Both the position numbers and the translations under genes were made by a program. A stretch of DNA of 64,000 nt, from contig CM049309.1 in NCBI GenBank assembly GCA_026874595.1, positions 51,866,079-51,930,078 of the forward strand, in the 5' to 3' direction. Position 1 is the stretch's first letter; every line of letters begins with the position of its first letter. The DNA is from Sipunculus nudus (Eukaryota; Annelida; Sipuncula; Golfingiida; Sipunculidae). The notes below the pieces were generated by a model. The model did not search any database. It had not been told where the DNA came from and worked only from the letters and a program-made list of their open reading frames with translations. Of this stretch, positions 34,901 through 46,643 are shown one piece after another.

Positions 34901-36197
34901 TGTAAGTGATACATGATTTCCAGTTGACTGAGATAATGCAGTCCCAGCTGTACTGTTCTGTAGGTTCGTAAGCAGGAGACCATGTGTATGTGTGGCAGGT
35001 GGGTTCCTAGGCTCAGGCAGTGTCCTTATCACAGCCCTTTAGGTTTGCTGATGTGTATTAACTTGTTTATATGGTCATTTGTGTGTCACTGGTACCTGAA
35101 ATGATGTAACAGAGCCAGTAGTACCCTTCCAAGGCTTGGCATCTTAGGGGATAGGGTGGACAAGTCTGAGTCCTGTGGTTACTATTGATGGGAGTGATGT
35201 GGAAGGTTGATGACATAATACTGACTATGATGATGCTAACAGATTTTTGCTGCAGGGACCTTGCTTGAGTTAAGAATATTATTGACTGATCAGTCAAACA
35301 CACACCCCCCCCCCCTTTCCTATAGTTGAGGTTTCTCAAGCCTTCTTCAGAGAGTACCTGGACCCCAAGTAGTTATTAATATATTCTGTTACAAGTTTAC
35401 ACCTTGGTCATTTTCTGCTATATTACTGCTGAATTTGATGTGTCATATTTAAATGGGTTAGCTATTATATATTCATTTTATCACAGTTTTCAGGGTATTT
35501 CTGCCCTAATGGCAGGAACAATTAGCGGTGCTCTTATTGGTCTGTTAATGTTATGGTAAACAATCCCACAATGGTGCTCAGAAGCTGCTCTGCCCTTTTT
35601 GAGTGTCATGGAAGGAAAGACTGCTGAAGAGTGTCCGCTGTACCTGATTAAACTGCTAATTTTACATGGCTGGGAACCATACGCGTTTTAGTTTAGTGTC
35701 AGATGGAACCTTTTGGTTCACTTTTATGTGCATGGAAGAGATAAGTAAGTGACCTGCTGTGGGTAGGTTGGAAATGGATAGTTCATACACCAAGTTGCTC
35801 GGCGTCCTCCGTCAGTTGTTTCATACCTTGTGTCTTTATATTACAATGGGTAGTATGAGGCTATATAGGGGTTATTTAGCAAGTTTTAATTGTGATTTCA
35901 AGGGCCTGTGAATCTGTATTAATACAATAGTTACAAGATTTCAACTATATAACAGCTCTGTTGACTTTATATCCTCCTATAATGTACCCTGCCTTCTATT
36001 AAATTGGATTTAAAGCCAATTTCAGCTGAGCACCGTGACCCATGCATGCCTTGTTTGTTGCAGGCTGATATAACAACAGTGTAAGAAACTGTTAATATTT
36101 CAGATGTACATGTATATTAATATATAACATGTGTATTTTATTCATTGCAGTTAATGAAGACGAGTTCATTGCCATCATGACCGGAGACACCTTATGA
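26612..36197 (+). CDS. CETN3: Centrin-3, six coding exons
   Basis: EF-hand protein of centrioles and centrosomes (family role). Coding exons 26612-26628, 30369-30504, 31683-31797, 33869-33983, 34428-34504 and 36151-36197 have GT/AG borders and join in phase to 168 residues; human centrin-3 has 167. N-terminus MSISLRGEV and basic RRKKRREL (15-22) are typical. EF-hand 1 loop at 38-49 ([12 protein letters not shown]) is canonical. EF2 (72-86) is degenerate, as usual for centrin-3. EF3 loop (111-122) ends in Asn instead of Glu. EF4 loop (147-158, DKDEDGEINEDE) is canonical. It ends MTGDTL. Introns hold several transposons, and the exon 2 end is tandemly duplicated. Start choice: the tiny first exon matches the family N-terminus in phase. 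Confidence 0.96.
26869..27054 (+). repeat. GATA/ATTAG/TTTGA compound microsatellite
   Basis: In centrin-3 intron 1. Runs of GATA, then ATTAG, then TTGAT follow each other, suggesting stepwise mutation of a simple repeat. It directly adjoins the transposon starting at 27067. Confidence 0.9.
27067..28707. mobile_element. TIR element with TA duplication, 1.64 kb
   Basis: Left end CGGACTAAAACCTGGATGCC and right end (inverted) CAGACTAAACCCGGATGTC, both flanked by TA (27065-27066 and 28708-28709). The inverted similarity extends through ACATGTCACATGCCAA, about 35 bp. The left end carries a second tandem copy of the terminal motif at about 27110. No transposase is encoded; it is probably a non-autonomous Tc1/mariner-type element. 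Confidence 0.65.
29289..29334 (+). repeat. Poly-C tract
   Basis: Runs of C with single A or T interruptions in centrin-3 intron 1. The minus-strand ORF through it encodes mostly glycine and is not a gene. Confidence 0.85.
29838..30266 (+). repeat. 154-bp direct repeats with tRNA-like B box
   Basis: Two near-identical blocks at about 29838-29992 and 30113-30266, offset 275 bp, flank a 120-bp spacer. Each begins TTATGGGGTGACATAAAAGC and contains GGGTTCGAATCCGGGA or a one-base variant, the consensus RNA polymerase III B box, with an A-box-like TAGCGAAGC about 43 bp upstream. This suggests a tRNA-derived SINE duplicated in tandem, or a tiny terminal-repeat element. It ends about 100 bp before centrin-3 exon 2. 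Confidence 0.6.
30270..30345 (+). repeat. Fragment of dispersed repeat R5
   Basis: Matches 62350-62430: AATTTCTCACCT, TTTGATTC, GCAAAATNTGTGCATAT and ATCAGAGGTCAC phrases in the same order. Confidence 0.55.
30482..30678 (+). repeat. 98-bp tandem duplication covering the exon 2 donor
   Basis: The last 23 bases of centrin-3 exon 2, its splice donor and the next 75 bases of intron are repeated with few changes. The second copy starts at 30580 and has an identical donor context, CTGAAG|GTAACATCAT, at 30603. Using the second donor would add 98 bases, shift the frame and soon reach a stop, so the first donor must be the productive one. Confidence 0.9.
31065..31335 (-). mobile_element. tRNA-derived SINE-like sequence
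   Basis: On the minus strand, from about 31335, GTGGCTCAAGGGCAGAGCAC resembles a pol III A box and AGTTTGAATTTC, about 40 bp on, a decayed B box. A non-tRNA body with CGCTGAGG and GGGGGTACCTTGG follows. It is in centrin-3 intron 2. Family not known to me. Confidence 0.55.
33085..33522. mobile_element. 438-bp MITE with TA duplication
   Basis: Starts CTGTGGTTGGC and ends CAACCACAG, flanked by TA at 33083-33084 and 33523-33524. Behind the tips, both arms carry inverted copies of TTCGCGA-rich and GCGAGGGTTT-like phrases, so the inverted repeat spans most of 80 bp. The TTCGCGA content is striking in an AT-rich intron. It lies in centrin-3 intron 3 and encodes nothing. Confidence 0.75.
36018..36060 (+). 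repeat. R3 terminal fragment in centrin-3 intron 5
   Basis: CAGCTGAGCACCGTGACCCAT followed by CCTTGTTTG is the same terminal sequence that closes the 2.6-kb repeats at 43324 and 61742. Only the tip is recognisable. Confidence 0.55.
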
Positions 36198-36682
36198 AAC
36201 TTCATGTACCTGCTTGAACACCTGAATATTTATTGTATATTTTAGGTTGTTTTAATGTACATTTTGAGCTCATAAGACTTGGCCATGTGTGTTAAAACAC
36301 AAAGAAGGAGTCTAGCATTAAGTTATTTGCATTATCCTCATCTGTATCATTAATGAACTATGCCATGAATCTGAAAAATAACCCATACTTTTAGTGCTTA
36401 TTCTGTGTAAATATCTGGGTGGGGGTGGGGGGGGGGGGGGCGAAGATATATGAATGCTATGAGAAACACTAGACTTTTGCCTTGCAGGTTACGTCTAATA
36501 GAAGTATGTTTTATGTTTATTAGGGAGTTAATTGTACATTTTCAAATGACAAAAAAAAATCAAGCTTTGCTCTATGATAAATATCTGCCTGTATCACCTA
36601 TGGCCATGGGCTATAATTGTATCATCCGTCCTTTTCAAAAATCAAAGTCAAACCTTTGACTGTACAGTTTTATATTTATATC

Positions 36683-36688
36683 ATTAAA
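36683..36688 (+). terminator. Candidate centrin-3 poly(A) signal
   Basis: ATTAAA, followed by a T- and GT-rich stretch (TGTGTGTGTATTTATTTG near 36712). It would give a 3' UTR of about 500 bases after the stop at 36195-36197. No AATAAA occurs closer in a convincing context. Confidence 0.45.
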
Positions 36689-36719
36689 GTTTTCATATTT
36701 AATTATGTTTATGTGTGTG

Positions 36720-37289
36720 TATTTATTTGTAGTACTTTTCTTGAGAAGCTGACACTTAGGCTACTTGTATATTGACTTTGCAAAATCACGCTTAAAATGA
36801 GCTGAAAAATGTCATTCTTAATCCAGTAAATTCTGAGGAATTTGTTCTCTTATAAGGGCACCCGTTCACAATTTAAGTACAGACAGAAATTTAATGGTTC
36901 TTTTAAAAGATGTTATATAAATTTTATAGTTATATAACAAGAAACATGGCTGAAATTAGACACTGTGCTGTGAATGCCACCTCTAAAATGTTCAGACTTC
37001 TATATCATCTACTGATTATTTAAAACTCTACAATGTTCTTAGATTAATAAGCAAACATCGGGACAATCAGTGATATCTAAATATGCATTTTCACACACAT
37101 TTATTTACCTTCTATTGTTGAAAATATTTGGTTCTTTTGTAGAACTGTGCATGTAAGTGATGCTTCATCGAAAAATTAAACGGAACTGTCAAAGGTGCTC
37201 GGAGAATAGATGGTCTTTAATTTTCTGTTTAAACCATGGTTTTGTAGGGGAAACTAGTTAACATGTATTCATACATTAGGGCTTAAAGT

Positions 37290-37329
<40 letters not shown>

Positions 37330-38600
37330 AATGTGGGCAAAACTTTTGTGAAATGTTTAAAGGTGACTGGCATTCAGTGAATAATCGGCAAGATATACTC
37401 TTTGCTAAAAAATAGTATACTGTGTTTAGAATCCAGTTATCAGTTTTCCAGGATTAAGGAATCTGTTAATATCCGCACAGGAACTGTAGATAAACAGGTA
37501 CAACGTCTTCTAAATAAAAATACGATGACCATGTATAAACTTACAAATATATATATATCAATAGGATAAATCGGGAGTGCCCTATGCACGTATTTAAGTG
37601 GAGGCACGTGTGCAAGCCATTGCGTGGAAAGTCTGCAAATATCGTTATGGAGAAAATGTCAGAATCCTGCATGATGCGCAAAATGTGACCTGAACAATAA
37701 AGCAGCGCACCTATAAGTTCTAACGTTTTAAGGGTGTACCGGCCCTGCCATACCGACCAATGCGCTGCGAAAAATAATAATAGTCTTAGTTATAATGTAA
37801 CAATATTCTCACTAAACACCGCACGGTTCCGGGTTGTGCGGCGCTGCAAAGCAAAGCAGAGACGTTCTGCCTTCTCCGCTGTCTCCGCTCATTTTCATGC
37901 AGGTACGGGAAACGTTCTCATCACACTAGCAACATCTGTCTGCAACGCCTGAAACTAAGTGTTCGAGTCCGTTATATCGACAAAGAAAGGTGTGCTTTTT
38001 ATATATTCTTATCCCACAATGCAGAGTTACCTGAACCGAGCATAGCAGAGTAAGCAGACCGTTAGACGCAGCTAGGGTGCCCACCTTCCTCCAGAGGTCG
38101 TTCTACTCTTGTGAGACCGATTCTGCACATTGTTCTAGGGTGCCGCATGGAGCACACGACAGCGCGGCGGGGTGCAGCCAGCGTCAGTTGTAGCTTGGCC
38201 TTAAAGTTCCAGCATGCACAAATATTTAATATTCCTTTATGATATTTAAAACATTTGCCTTTTAATAAATTTATTTATAGAAACGTTGCATAAACTGAAA
38301 CCATTTATATATTTACCATAAACGACATCAGGTTGTGCGATTTGTTAAAATAGTTAGGTGGCAGTATGGCATACAATGCATATTTTGTGATTTTGCTAAA
38401 TTTTTTTTTCTTAAGAGAGATTCTAATGTTTCGCACAAAAAATACACTCACCAATAAAAGACGGCACCGGTTTAATTTTTCATATGCATTTTTGAACCTC
38501 TTAACCTCCCTTAATCTGTATCGCCGTCAGATAATAAGCATTTTAAAAGACATATCTTGCATCCCTTGAACCCGGTATTGAGGGTTTCTCTTAATTAATA
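36720..38600. other. Intergenic, no gene seen
   Basis: AT-rich sequence with a TA/GA microsatellite at 37291-37329 and a more GC-rich patch at 37800-38220. No conserved ORF recognised. Confidence 0.4.
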
Positions 38601-38610
38601 GTGCTTATTG

Positions 38611-39771
38611 TATCCGCCTAAACGAAGTTTTGCGGATACTATGTTTTTGACCGGGTTCCGCCCCCGCCGCGCGTTCGTTTCCGGAGAACTCCTCTGAGAC
38701 TACTGGACGGATTTTTCCGAAACTAACACAAATTATCGGGTCACATGTGAACTGGTGCCTAACCAAGTGACCTTGACCTCTGACCTTTCCTCTCTGCCAG
38801 CGTCCGTTTGTGCGTCTGTTTCCACACATAAACCCATAAATCTCGGGAACCGTTTGACCGATCAGGAAAAAAAAATACACAAATGTAGCCCTGGGATAGC
38901 TTTATAACAAACACAACAAATGGTGGCGCCACCTGCAACCATGTTTGCACAGTGTCCATCTGTTCATCTGCCTTGGGTTAAAATCACTCATATCTCTGCA
39001 GTGGTTTGACTAATTCACCTAAAATTCGGCATGCGTATACATCCTAGATAGCTTTCTTGATTTTTTGACAGTTGGCGCCACCTACATTCACGTTAACGCT
39101 GCAGACATCCAAGCTCATATCTCGGGAACCGTTGACCAATCAGTAAAAAAAATTACACAAATGTAGCCCTTGGATAGCTTTATAACATACACAAAAATGG
39201 TGGCGCCACCTGCAGCCATTTTTGCACAGCGTCCATCTGTTTGTCTGTCTTAGGTTAAAATCACTCATATCTCTGCAGTGGTTTGACAAAATTACCTGAA
39301 ATTCGGCATGGGTATACATCCCGCATAGCTTTCTTGATTTTATGACAGGTGGCGCCACCTACATTCACGTTCACGCTGTAGATATCCATGCTTATATCTC
39401 CGGACTGGTTCAACTAATCAGGAAAAAATTATTACACAAATGTAGCCCTTGGATAGCTTTATAACATACACAAAAATGGTGGCGCCACCTGCAGCCATTT
39501 TTGCACAGCGTCCATCTGTTTGTCTGCTGTGGGATAAAATCACTCATATCTCTGCAATGGTTTGACTTTTCCACATGAAATTTTGCATGTGTATTCATCT
39601 TGGATAGTTTCTCGTTCAAATTACAATCATGTTTATGTGGCAGAGCTCCATTCTAATATGTAACACATGTAACTCTATATCCACTTGCCACTCAATCCAT
39701 GCCTCACTTTACCCGTCCTTCTCTGATTTTGGCGGATACACGTAGTCGCTTGTCGACTACCCGTATTCTAG
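38611..39771 (+). mobile_element. Helitron-like family 1, copy C (best preserved)
   Basis: The 5' end at about 38611 is a hairpin: TATCCGCC, then AAACGAAGTTT, then TGCGGATA. The 3' end has GGCGGATAC, the hairpin GTAGTCG-CTTGT-CGACTAC, then CCGTATT-CTAG, followed by T. Tip-to-tip length is about 1.16 kb. Half-sites TGACCT-TGACCT-C-TGACCT lie at 38768-38786. Inside are about five satellite monomers with GGTGGCGCCACC palindromes near 38922, 39199, 39349 and 39478 (39072 variant). No coding capacity. Confidence 0.72.
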
Positions 39772-40690
39772 TTGGAAATGCAAATGTCAAGATGCGGTAT
39801 TCTCTTTAGAAAAAAAAAGGAATTTCGATTACCCCTAAACCACTATTTCAGCATCCCTGAGGACTATTTTAAGGAAAATAGGTGTTTTTCGTGGTGGCCA
39901 TTTTGAAAACCAAGATGGCTGCCATGGTATCATTTTTAAATTGTCAGATTTAAATTCCTTGGCTCCAAAAATCGTTATTTGGAATTTTATCCTATGGTTC
40001 TAGCTTATTTAAGTGCTGAGATAGGCTTATTGGCAAATTAGGTTTAGTATGGCGGCCATTTTGAAATCCAAGATGGCTGCCATTCATCCAAATGCCAGGA
40101 TTGAAACAGCTTTTTTCTTTTTCTCGACGTCTTAAATTAATAAATTATACCTGTTTCCGAGTTCTACTCAGAAAATTTAGCTAAAGTAATTTTTTTGGGT
40201 CTGCCTCCTGACTAAAAAGCCGTCGGCATTTCCATGAGCACTGTCATACCCGGCAGTGACGTCTGCCACATGATAAATAACTGTCAAAAATATTTGGATC
40301 TCTAACAGCACCTGATTATCAGGAAGGAATGTTTGCAACACGCATTTTCTTGATTTTTTAGGTCCTGTCTAAATACTACTTATGGCGCAAATTACATCAC
40401 GACCATATTAAGAAACGTTTACTTTCAAATCATGCATCTTCTGACGAGTCTGAATGCTTTACTATATAGACTTCAGAAAGGGTGTGGGTAACGAAATTTC
40501 CTCGTTTCGGAATACAGGAACTGGGACTGGAAGTATTCACATATACATGATAATCTAAAGAACTACAATAAAACATTAATTAGTTATAATTATACTCTCA
40601 AATTATCAAATTGTATAATTTTATGCAATTTTAATCATTTAAGTTATTTTGATATTCCCGGATAGGTAACATGACTCATCACCTTTGGAG
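39772..40690. repeat. Imperfect palindrome GGCGGCCATTTTG, two copies
   Basis: Two units near 39893 and 40052, about 160 bp apart, each contain GGCnGCCATTTTGAAA followed by CCAAGATGGCTGCC, giving 13-base arms. The AAGATGGC core resembles a YY1 site. The rest of this stretch is unremarkable. Confidence 0.6.
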
Positions 40691-40691
40691 G

Positions 40692-43324
40692 TTTTTAGCT
40701 CAGTTGACTATAAGTCATCTGAACTATAGTCGTGGTCCATTGTCCGTCGTCCGTCCGTCTTATTGTCCGTCCGTCCGTCCGGATGTCCGTCCGTAAGACT
40801 GGCACGTTTCGACACCATTGGAGCTATGAATCTGAAATTCGGCATACAGTTAGATGTCCCCAAAATCTCCTACCATGCCGAAAATTGGGTCAATAGGACT
40901 TCGTTCCTTCGAGATATTAAGGAAAAACCTCAATTTTTTTATTAGAAATCTATTTTCACACTTCAGGACTGCCTAATATCAAAAAATCCATCTGGTTTTC
41001 TTCATATTTACTATAAATATTCCTCTATATAGTTCCTATATACATGCTAGAAATTAAGTCCAAAAATAATGCACTTTGTAAAAAAAATCAGGAAAGATAT
41101 TTTGTCACTTAAGACCAAAAGTGTTAAAGGTAGGGACTTTTTTCAGTAATACAACTTTAATTAATTGTTTACCAAAAATTAGATCGAAATCTGTTAATTT
41201 TTTTAAATATTGGCAAAAATATAAAATTGGTACCTTAAATATTGCCCAAGTTTGACCATGGCACTTTTTTTCCTGTAACTGCTGTAATTTTCAAAGCATG
41301 TTTTTGTTGCCATTTCAACTGTTGACAGAAAAAATTTGAAACCAGTTAATAAAAAACTGTAGATTTTATTCAAGTTTTCAAGCACCATGTCAGATATTAT
41401 TTACATCAAGCTAATGATATGCAGTTTGCTAGAGGTCAGGTCCCCAGCTTCAGCTCTAAGTTCCTTAAATTTGGCATACAGTTAGATGTCTCCAAAATCC
41501 CCTACCATGCCAAGAATTTGATCACTAGGACTTAATTCCTTTGAGATATTAATGAAAAACTTCATTTTTCCATTAAAAACCCATTGTTACACTGTAAGAC
41601 TGCCTAATATCAAAACCACTGATCTGACTTTGATCATATATAATATACATATTTTTCTATACATTCTCTATGCACATGCCAGAATTGATGTCAGTATTGT
41701 GTAATTGTTTTAAGTTATGGGCACAAACATAATGCACATTTTAAAAAAATCAAGAAATATATTTACTCCCTTAACAAGAGGATTGCTGAAGCTAGAGATT
41801 TTTTGTCAGGGATGTAACATTATTTAATCAAGATTCAATTGAATACCAAAAATTAGTTCTGAATTTTTCAAATTTTATAAGTTATTAGTCAAAATATTTA
41901 ATTAGTAACTTAAATTTTGCCCAACTTTGACCATGGCACGTTTGTTTCCTGAGAGCACTGTTGATATAATTTTCATATCATGCACACAAAAGGATTTCAT
42001 CTTTGTATTTAGAAAGCTGAAAGAAATTGGCCAAATATTTTAGCTTAAATTAATGTTTATATGAGACAATGTCAGACCCAGGCTCAATCCAGCCCCTCTT
42101 CAGTCACCTGTATGTTGACCTTGTTGGCCTTTCATCAGATTATGCACGCTTGAGGCGAGGCAAACACTGGGGCAGCCAGGCAGCTAATGCCCAGCCACAG
42201 TTAATCCAGGTGTCCAACCCAACTCATCTACTAGTTGTTTTGAAAAACAACATAACAATAAACAATAAATTAATAATTTTTTATTGGTTTTTAATAACAA
42301 ATTAAAGAAAAATTAATAGAAAAGGAATTTGTTAGTTGATGAGTAACAGAAAATGAACTTGCAGTTACTGATGATGTAAGAATCTTGTATTGATGGATAG
42401 AATGTCAATATCAATGTTATTCCAAATAACACTATGCAGTCACCTATGGTATTTTCAGTTAAATTTTAATGATAAAAAAAATAAATCATATTATTCATTA
42501 CTAATCATTAGGGATCATATGAAGGAAATTAATGATAGACAAAGATGCAGTTGATAATATTAATCTAGATTCCTTCTGTGTCTAGTGTGTAGATTGATAT
42601 GAAAGTAGTCCAAAGTGAATATATTACATTTATTTTTTTTAATATAAATAAAAGCCATAAAACCAGGTACTTATGATCATTATTTAAATTTGTGAATTTT
42701 GTATATTCTGGATTCTCAAAATCATTGTTTGGCTAAAACTGTATAAATACTAGACATGGTGCGAATGCTTTGCAAATGTATTTGAATACGAATATGAAAA
42801 TGTACTGCATTAAAAAATTTTATTGCATAAGAATGGGAATTAAGGTAAAAATGAAAGTATTTGAATACCAGTGCAGATACTTTCAAAATGTATTCATGAA
42901 TGCATTCATGAATATATTCTATAATATTATTTTAATAATCATTTCAGTTATATTTTATTTTAAAAAATCATATGATTTTCTTTTTTTTTTTTTTTATTTT
43001 TAATAAAAATTATATTGGAACAATATTTGTTATTTAATTTTAATAAATAGTTAAACTCTTTTATTATATGTGCTGCTTATAAGTTATATGGCCAAGTCAA
43101 AATCTGTGTGACAATAGCACTCCATTTGTTAATAAAATAAATGAAATCAATCTTCTTCCCTGTCTCAAAAGATACTATCAAAATCATACATAATCTAAAC
43201 ACCAACAACTCATAATAAAGCTTATATTTATTACCACACAAAACAAGCATGTGCCTCATTCCCAAATCATATTTTTTAATCATATATAACAGCTGAGCGC
43301 AGTGACCCATGGGTCCCTTGTTTG
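40692..43324 (+). repeat. R3 dispersed repeat, 2.6-kb copy 1
   Basis: Starts with the hairpin AGCTCAGTTGACT-ATA-AGTCATCTGAACT (40697-40725) and a GTCC microsatellite (40749-40800). It contains two internal diverged units led by GGCATACAGTTAGATGTC near 40841 and 41470. It ends CAGCTGAGC followed by GTGACCCATGGGTCCC. The whole block repeats in the same order and strand at 59121-61742. GCTCAGCTG-like sequence opens it and its inverse closes it. No conserved protein. Confidence 0.85.
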
Positions 43325-44289
43325 AAAGTGTGTGTGTGTGGGGGGGGGATGTATTCTGCAAGTTTATCGGGGTCTTGGGTAGGTGTGGGTGTCCCTCAAC
43401 ACGGTGGAAAATTTTGAAAAAAAAATGAAACATAAACTGTATTATATGGCCATTTATTCACTTTTAATCAAATGTTGCAACTCACAAAAACTTTACCAAA
43501 TATTGAATTAACAGAATCATGCCTGCCAAATTGATAATATATATATATATATATACCCTAATAAAGTCTTTTTCAAAGCATAATAAAACTCCAGATAACG
43601 TTATCGTGTTTTTTATTTTACTCAGATCAATATATAGGTGTGCATGTTATGAAGGACGGAACAAACGAGGCAAAGGATATACCATTTACAAACTTTCATT
43701 AATTATCAAACAAATTACGGAACACTGGCCTGATTTTAAGCATATATAATTACACATAGAGCAATACACACAATTGTTATATTCCAAAGCAGACCTTTCT
43801 ATATAAGGTTGTCAATTTAAATATTAAGCATACAAGTATATTTCTTCCCGTTCTCACTTAAATGAATAGCATATTATATTGAATTTCTTTACCTCCAAAA
43901 ATTGCACAATACTAATCTATATTACTATAAAAACACGCTCAATTTAGAAAAATAAGTCTTAGTTGTTTTCACGAGAGGCATGTAGACTTAAAGAAATACA
44001 ATGAATTCCGTGCAAATCGATGGAATTCGCATCATTTCTCTCAGAAAAGTCACAATGATACAACCATTTGGGCAAAAAAGTCGGGGGGGGGAGGTGCCGC
44101 GCGCTCTAAAACCTATATGTGACTGCTGTTATAGCTGGAGATACCGGGTCTGATGCCCAACCCAAAATATCTTTCCAACTAAGAATGTCCACCGTCCCAA
44201 AGAGAGACAGGAACCAGGGTCTGTCCTATTTAGTCAATCACCCCCCTCCCCCCCCCCCCCGGGTATGTGACCCCTCTGCCTTGTGATTG

Positions 44290-44592
44290 ACAGAACAGAT
44301 CTGTGGCACCTTTTGATTGACCTCTGCCAATCAGGGCGTCCCCGGCCCAGCTGAGGTAAGAGAAAAATATAGGGGAGTTACAACGAGGTGTTATATTCAA
44401 AGACTGAAACGTCGCGACATTGAAATACTAAAGACCTAGTAGGTGATTTTATCCGTCACGTATCCAGACGAACAGTCAGACCGTCTGTCATTTTCTCAGT
44501 CTGAAACATGTAAAGAAGTTGGTAGAGCCTTTGTAGAATTTTTGAGGAATGACGATCGTTGATGCTGCCATCTGGTGGTAAATTTATCAACT
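44290..44592 (+). promoter_or_regulatory. Candidate promoter region
   Basis: Higher GC than its surroundings, with GCCAATCAGGG (a CCAAT-box core) near 44325 and two TGATTGAC motifs at about 44285-44322, just upstream of a coding-looking exon at 44593. No TATA box. Inference from composition and position. Confidence 0.35.
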
Positions 44593-44687
44593 ATGTTGGG
44601 AGCGCCCAGACCAGCGGATCCATGGACTGACATGGTCAGTTACATCAAGAAACCTGGTCAGAAATACAGATTCACTGTGTTCAGCAG
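44593..44687 (+). CDS. Putative first coding exon, unknown product
   Basis: ATG-started frame of 31 codons plus two bases, ending at a good donor (AGCAG|GTACG). The product starts MLGAPRPADPWTDMVSYIKK and is not low-complexity. It cannot join the exon at 49925 in that exon's ATG frame: all three nearby acceptors give the wrong phase. It does join in frame to a short exon at 49812-49851 that stops and overlaps an AATAAA, giving 44 residues. It may be a separate short gene, an alternative first exon, or an upstream ORF of the gene starting at 49943. Confidence 0.4.
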
Positions 44688-44689
44688 GT

Positions 44690-46398
44690 ACGATCCCTCT
44701 CGATTATCAAATTAGAATATGACTGCATGTGTACGTGATTTAGAAAACAACGCATATCTCAGTTGAATCTGTACTTTTCTGGGAATATGTAAATGATTTC
44801 TAAAATTCATTTATATTAAATGCCAAATAGTACTGCAGAGCTCTTCAACTGGTTGGGACACAGGGCCTAGATAATGCACCAAAGCAGATCTAAAATTTGT
44901 TTACAAGTAATTTAATAAAACATGACTCCGATATTTCGTTTAAATCGTTTCATCGATGTATTTTGGACACGTATTTTACAAGAATTGATTTAAGGAATGC
45001 AGGTGGCAACGTATATTGGATGTGGATATGTAACCAAAGGCCTGTACGAGACCAGAATGATATTTGATCATTAAAGGGACTTATCTAGTCATTTACCAGG
45101 TATGTTAAATATACATGAAGTAGGGCTTTTCTCTTCATAATTTTGTGTTTTATCTCAATACTTCTTTGTAAAACATTTTGCTTACTCCTGTATATAAGTG
45201 GAAGTAAACTTACACCAGGCGTGATCAGTGGCCAAAAACTAACACATCGCGCGTAAGCCGCCTGGTAGCCGTGTACTGTACAATAAACTTCACAAATCAA
45301 GTTTTTTTTTCTAGCTTGCAACCGATTTTTTTCTCCTGTGTCTCTTTTTTTAATATTCTTCTCCTTCTCTTGGTATTGTTTCATATGTGGAAGTGACCTC
45401 TGGTCACGCCGTCTTTAGATGGTTAACAATTACAGGAACACGTGCACTGTGTTTACTTCCATGCAAAATCATAACGAAATAAAGAGGTGAATCTGAGATA
45501 GTATATATTTAGGCCTGAACTTTTTCGTGTGCCCGTATGGTTTTGCCAGAAAAACTTTTGTATTCAGTCAAAATGAAACAACAGCGAAAGAAGATGCACA
45601 TATTATTGCAGATATTTGTGTATCTTTAAATTAAGCCTGAATTTCATGTTTTCAAAGTAGGGGACCAAGGCTAATTCCGAAGACATAACCTGTATGGTAT
45701 AAAGGTTCTATCGAGAATTGATCACTGCCTTCAAGGGCCAGACCGGGGTCAAACCGATTCTATATTCGTTATGGTCCAATTAAGAACGGTCTCAAAGTCG
45801 TTTGTTTAAAATTGTTTCAGTTTTTCCTGGTATTACCTGGATTGTTGCTCTTGGACCACTTTGCATGTATATTCTTAAATACAAAAGTATTTATTGTAAT
45901 GTAGTATATCTGATTACTTTGGGATTTCCAAAAACTGGTTGAACTTTTGAAGATTTAAAAACAATTTTGTTTTGTATATAAAATTTTAAATTTAAGACAC
46001 TGATTTTCAATTTTCACCAATTGTTATGGGAAGTATTTTATTGGTGTAAATTAAAAAAATAATTTCATTCCTATACAAAGTAGATTCAAATCTTTAAAAT
46101 CCTATAAAATCCTAATTTTGATTGTTAACACACCAAATGTTTTTGATGGGTTACCCAATATCTTAGCTTGTTGTTGAGGAATTTTTTGTAGCCGTTACAG
46201 GTATGCTGGAATAAATGACATCTAAAAAAAAATCTAGATAACATCAGCCATTAAAAAAACGCAGTTTATATAAAAGAAATGTATCGAGCACATTATTAGC
46301 TTTTAGAATATGTAATGGTCAAAAGGTACCTGGGGATTTATTTGTAAAATGTCATAGAAAAACATTGAAACAATGCTTACATGTGCTCATGGGGCAGA

Positions 46399-46479
<81 letters not shown>

Positions 46480-46594
46480 CAATATAATACATTAAGGTTC
46501 AATACATCTCAGTGGACCGGCTAGCAAGCTGAACTCACGAAACAGTACTGTAGTACATCATGAAATCAAGCTAACTCTATACATAGTATTATAT

Positions 46595-46643
<49 letters not shown>

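Noticed and set aside
43077-43433. Minus-strand ORF also present at 61496-61744
   Set aside because: Its conservation is that of the R3 repeat DNA; the shared frame shows no domain and the copies have different ends.
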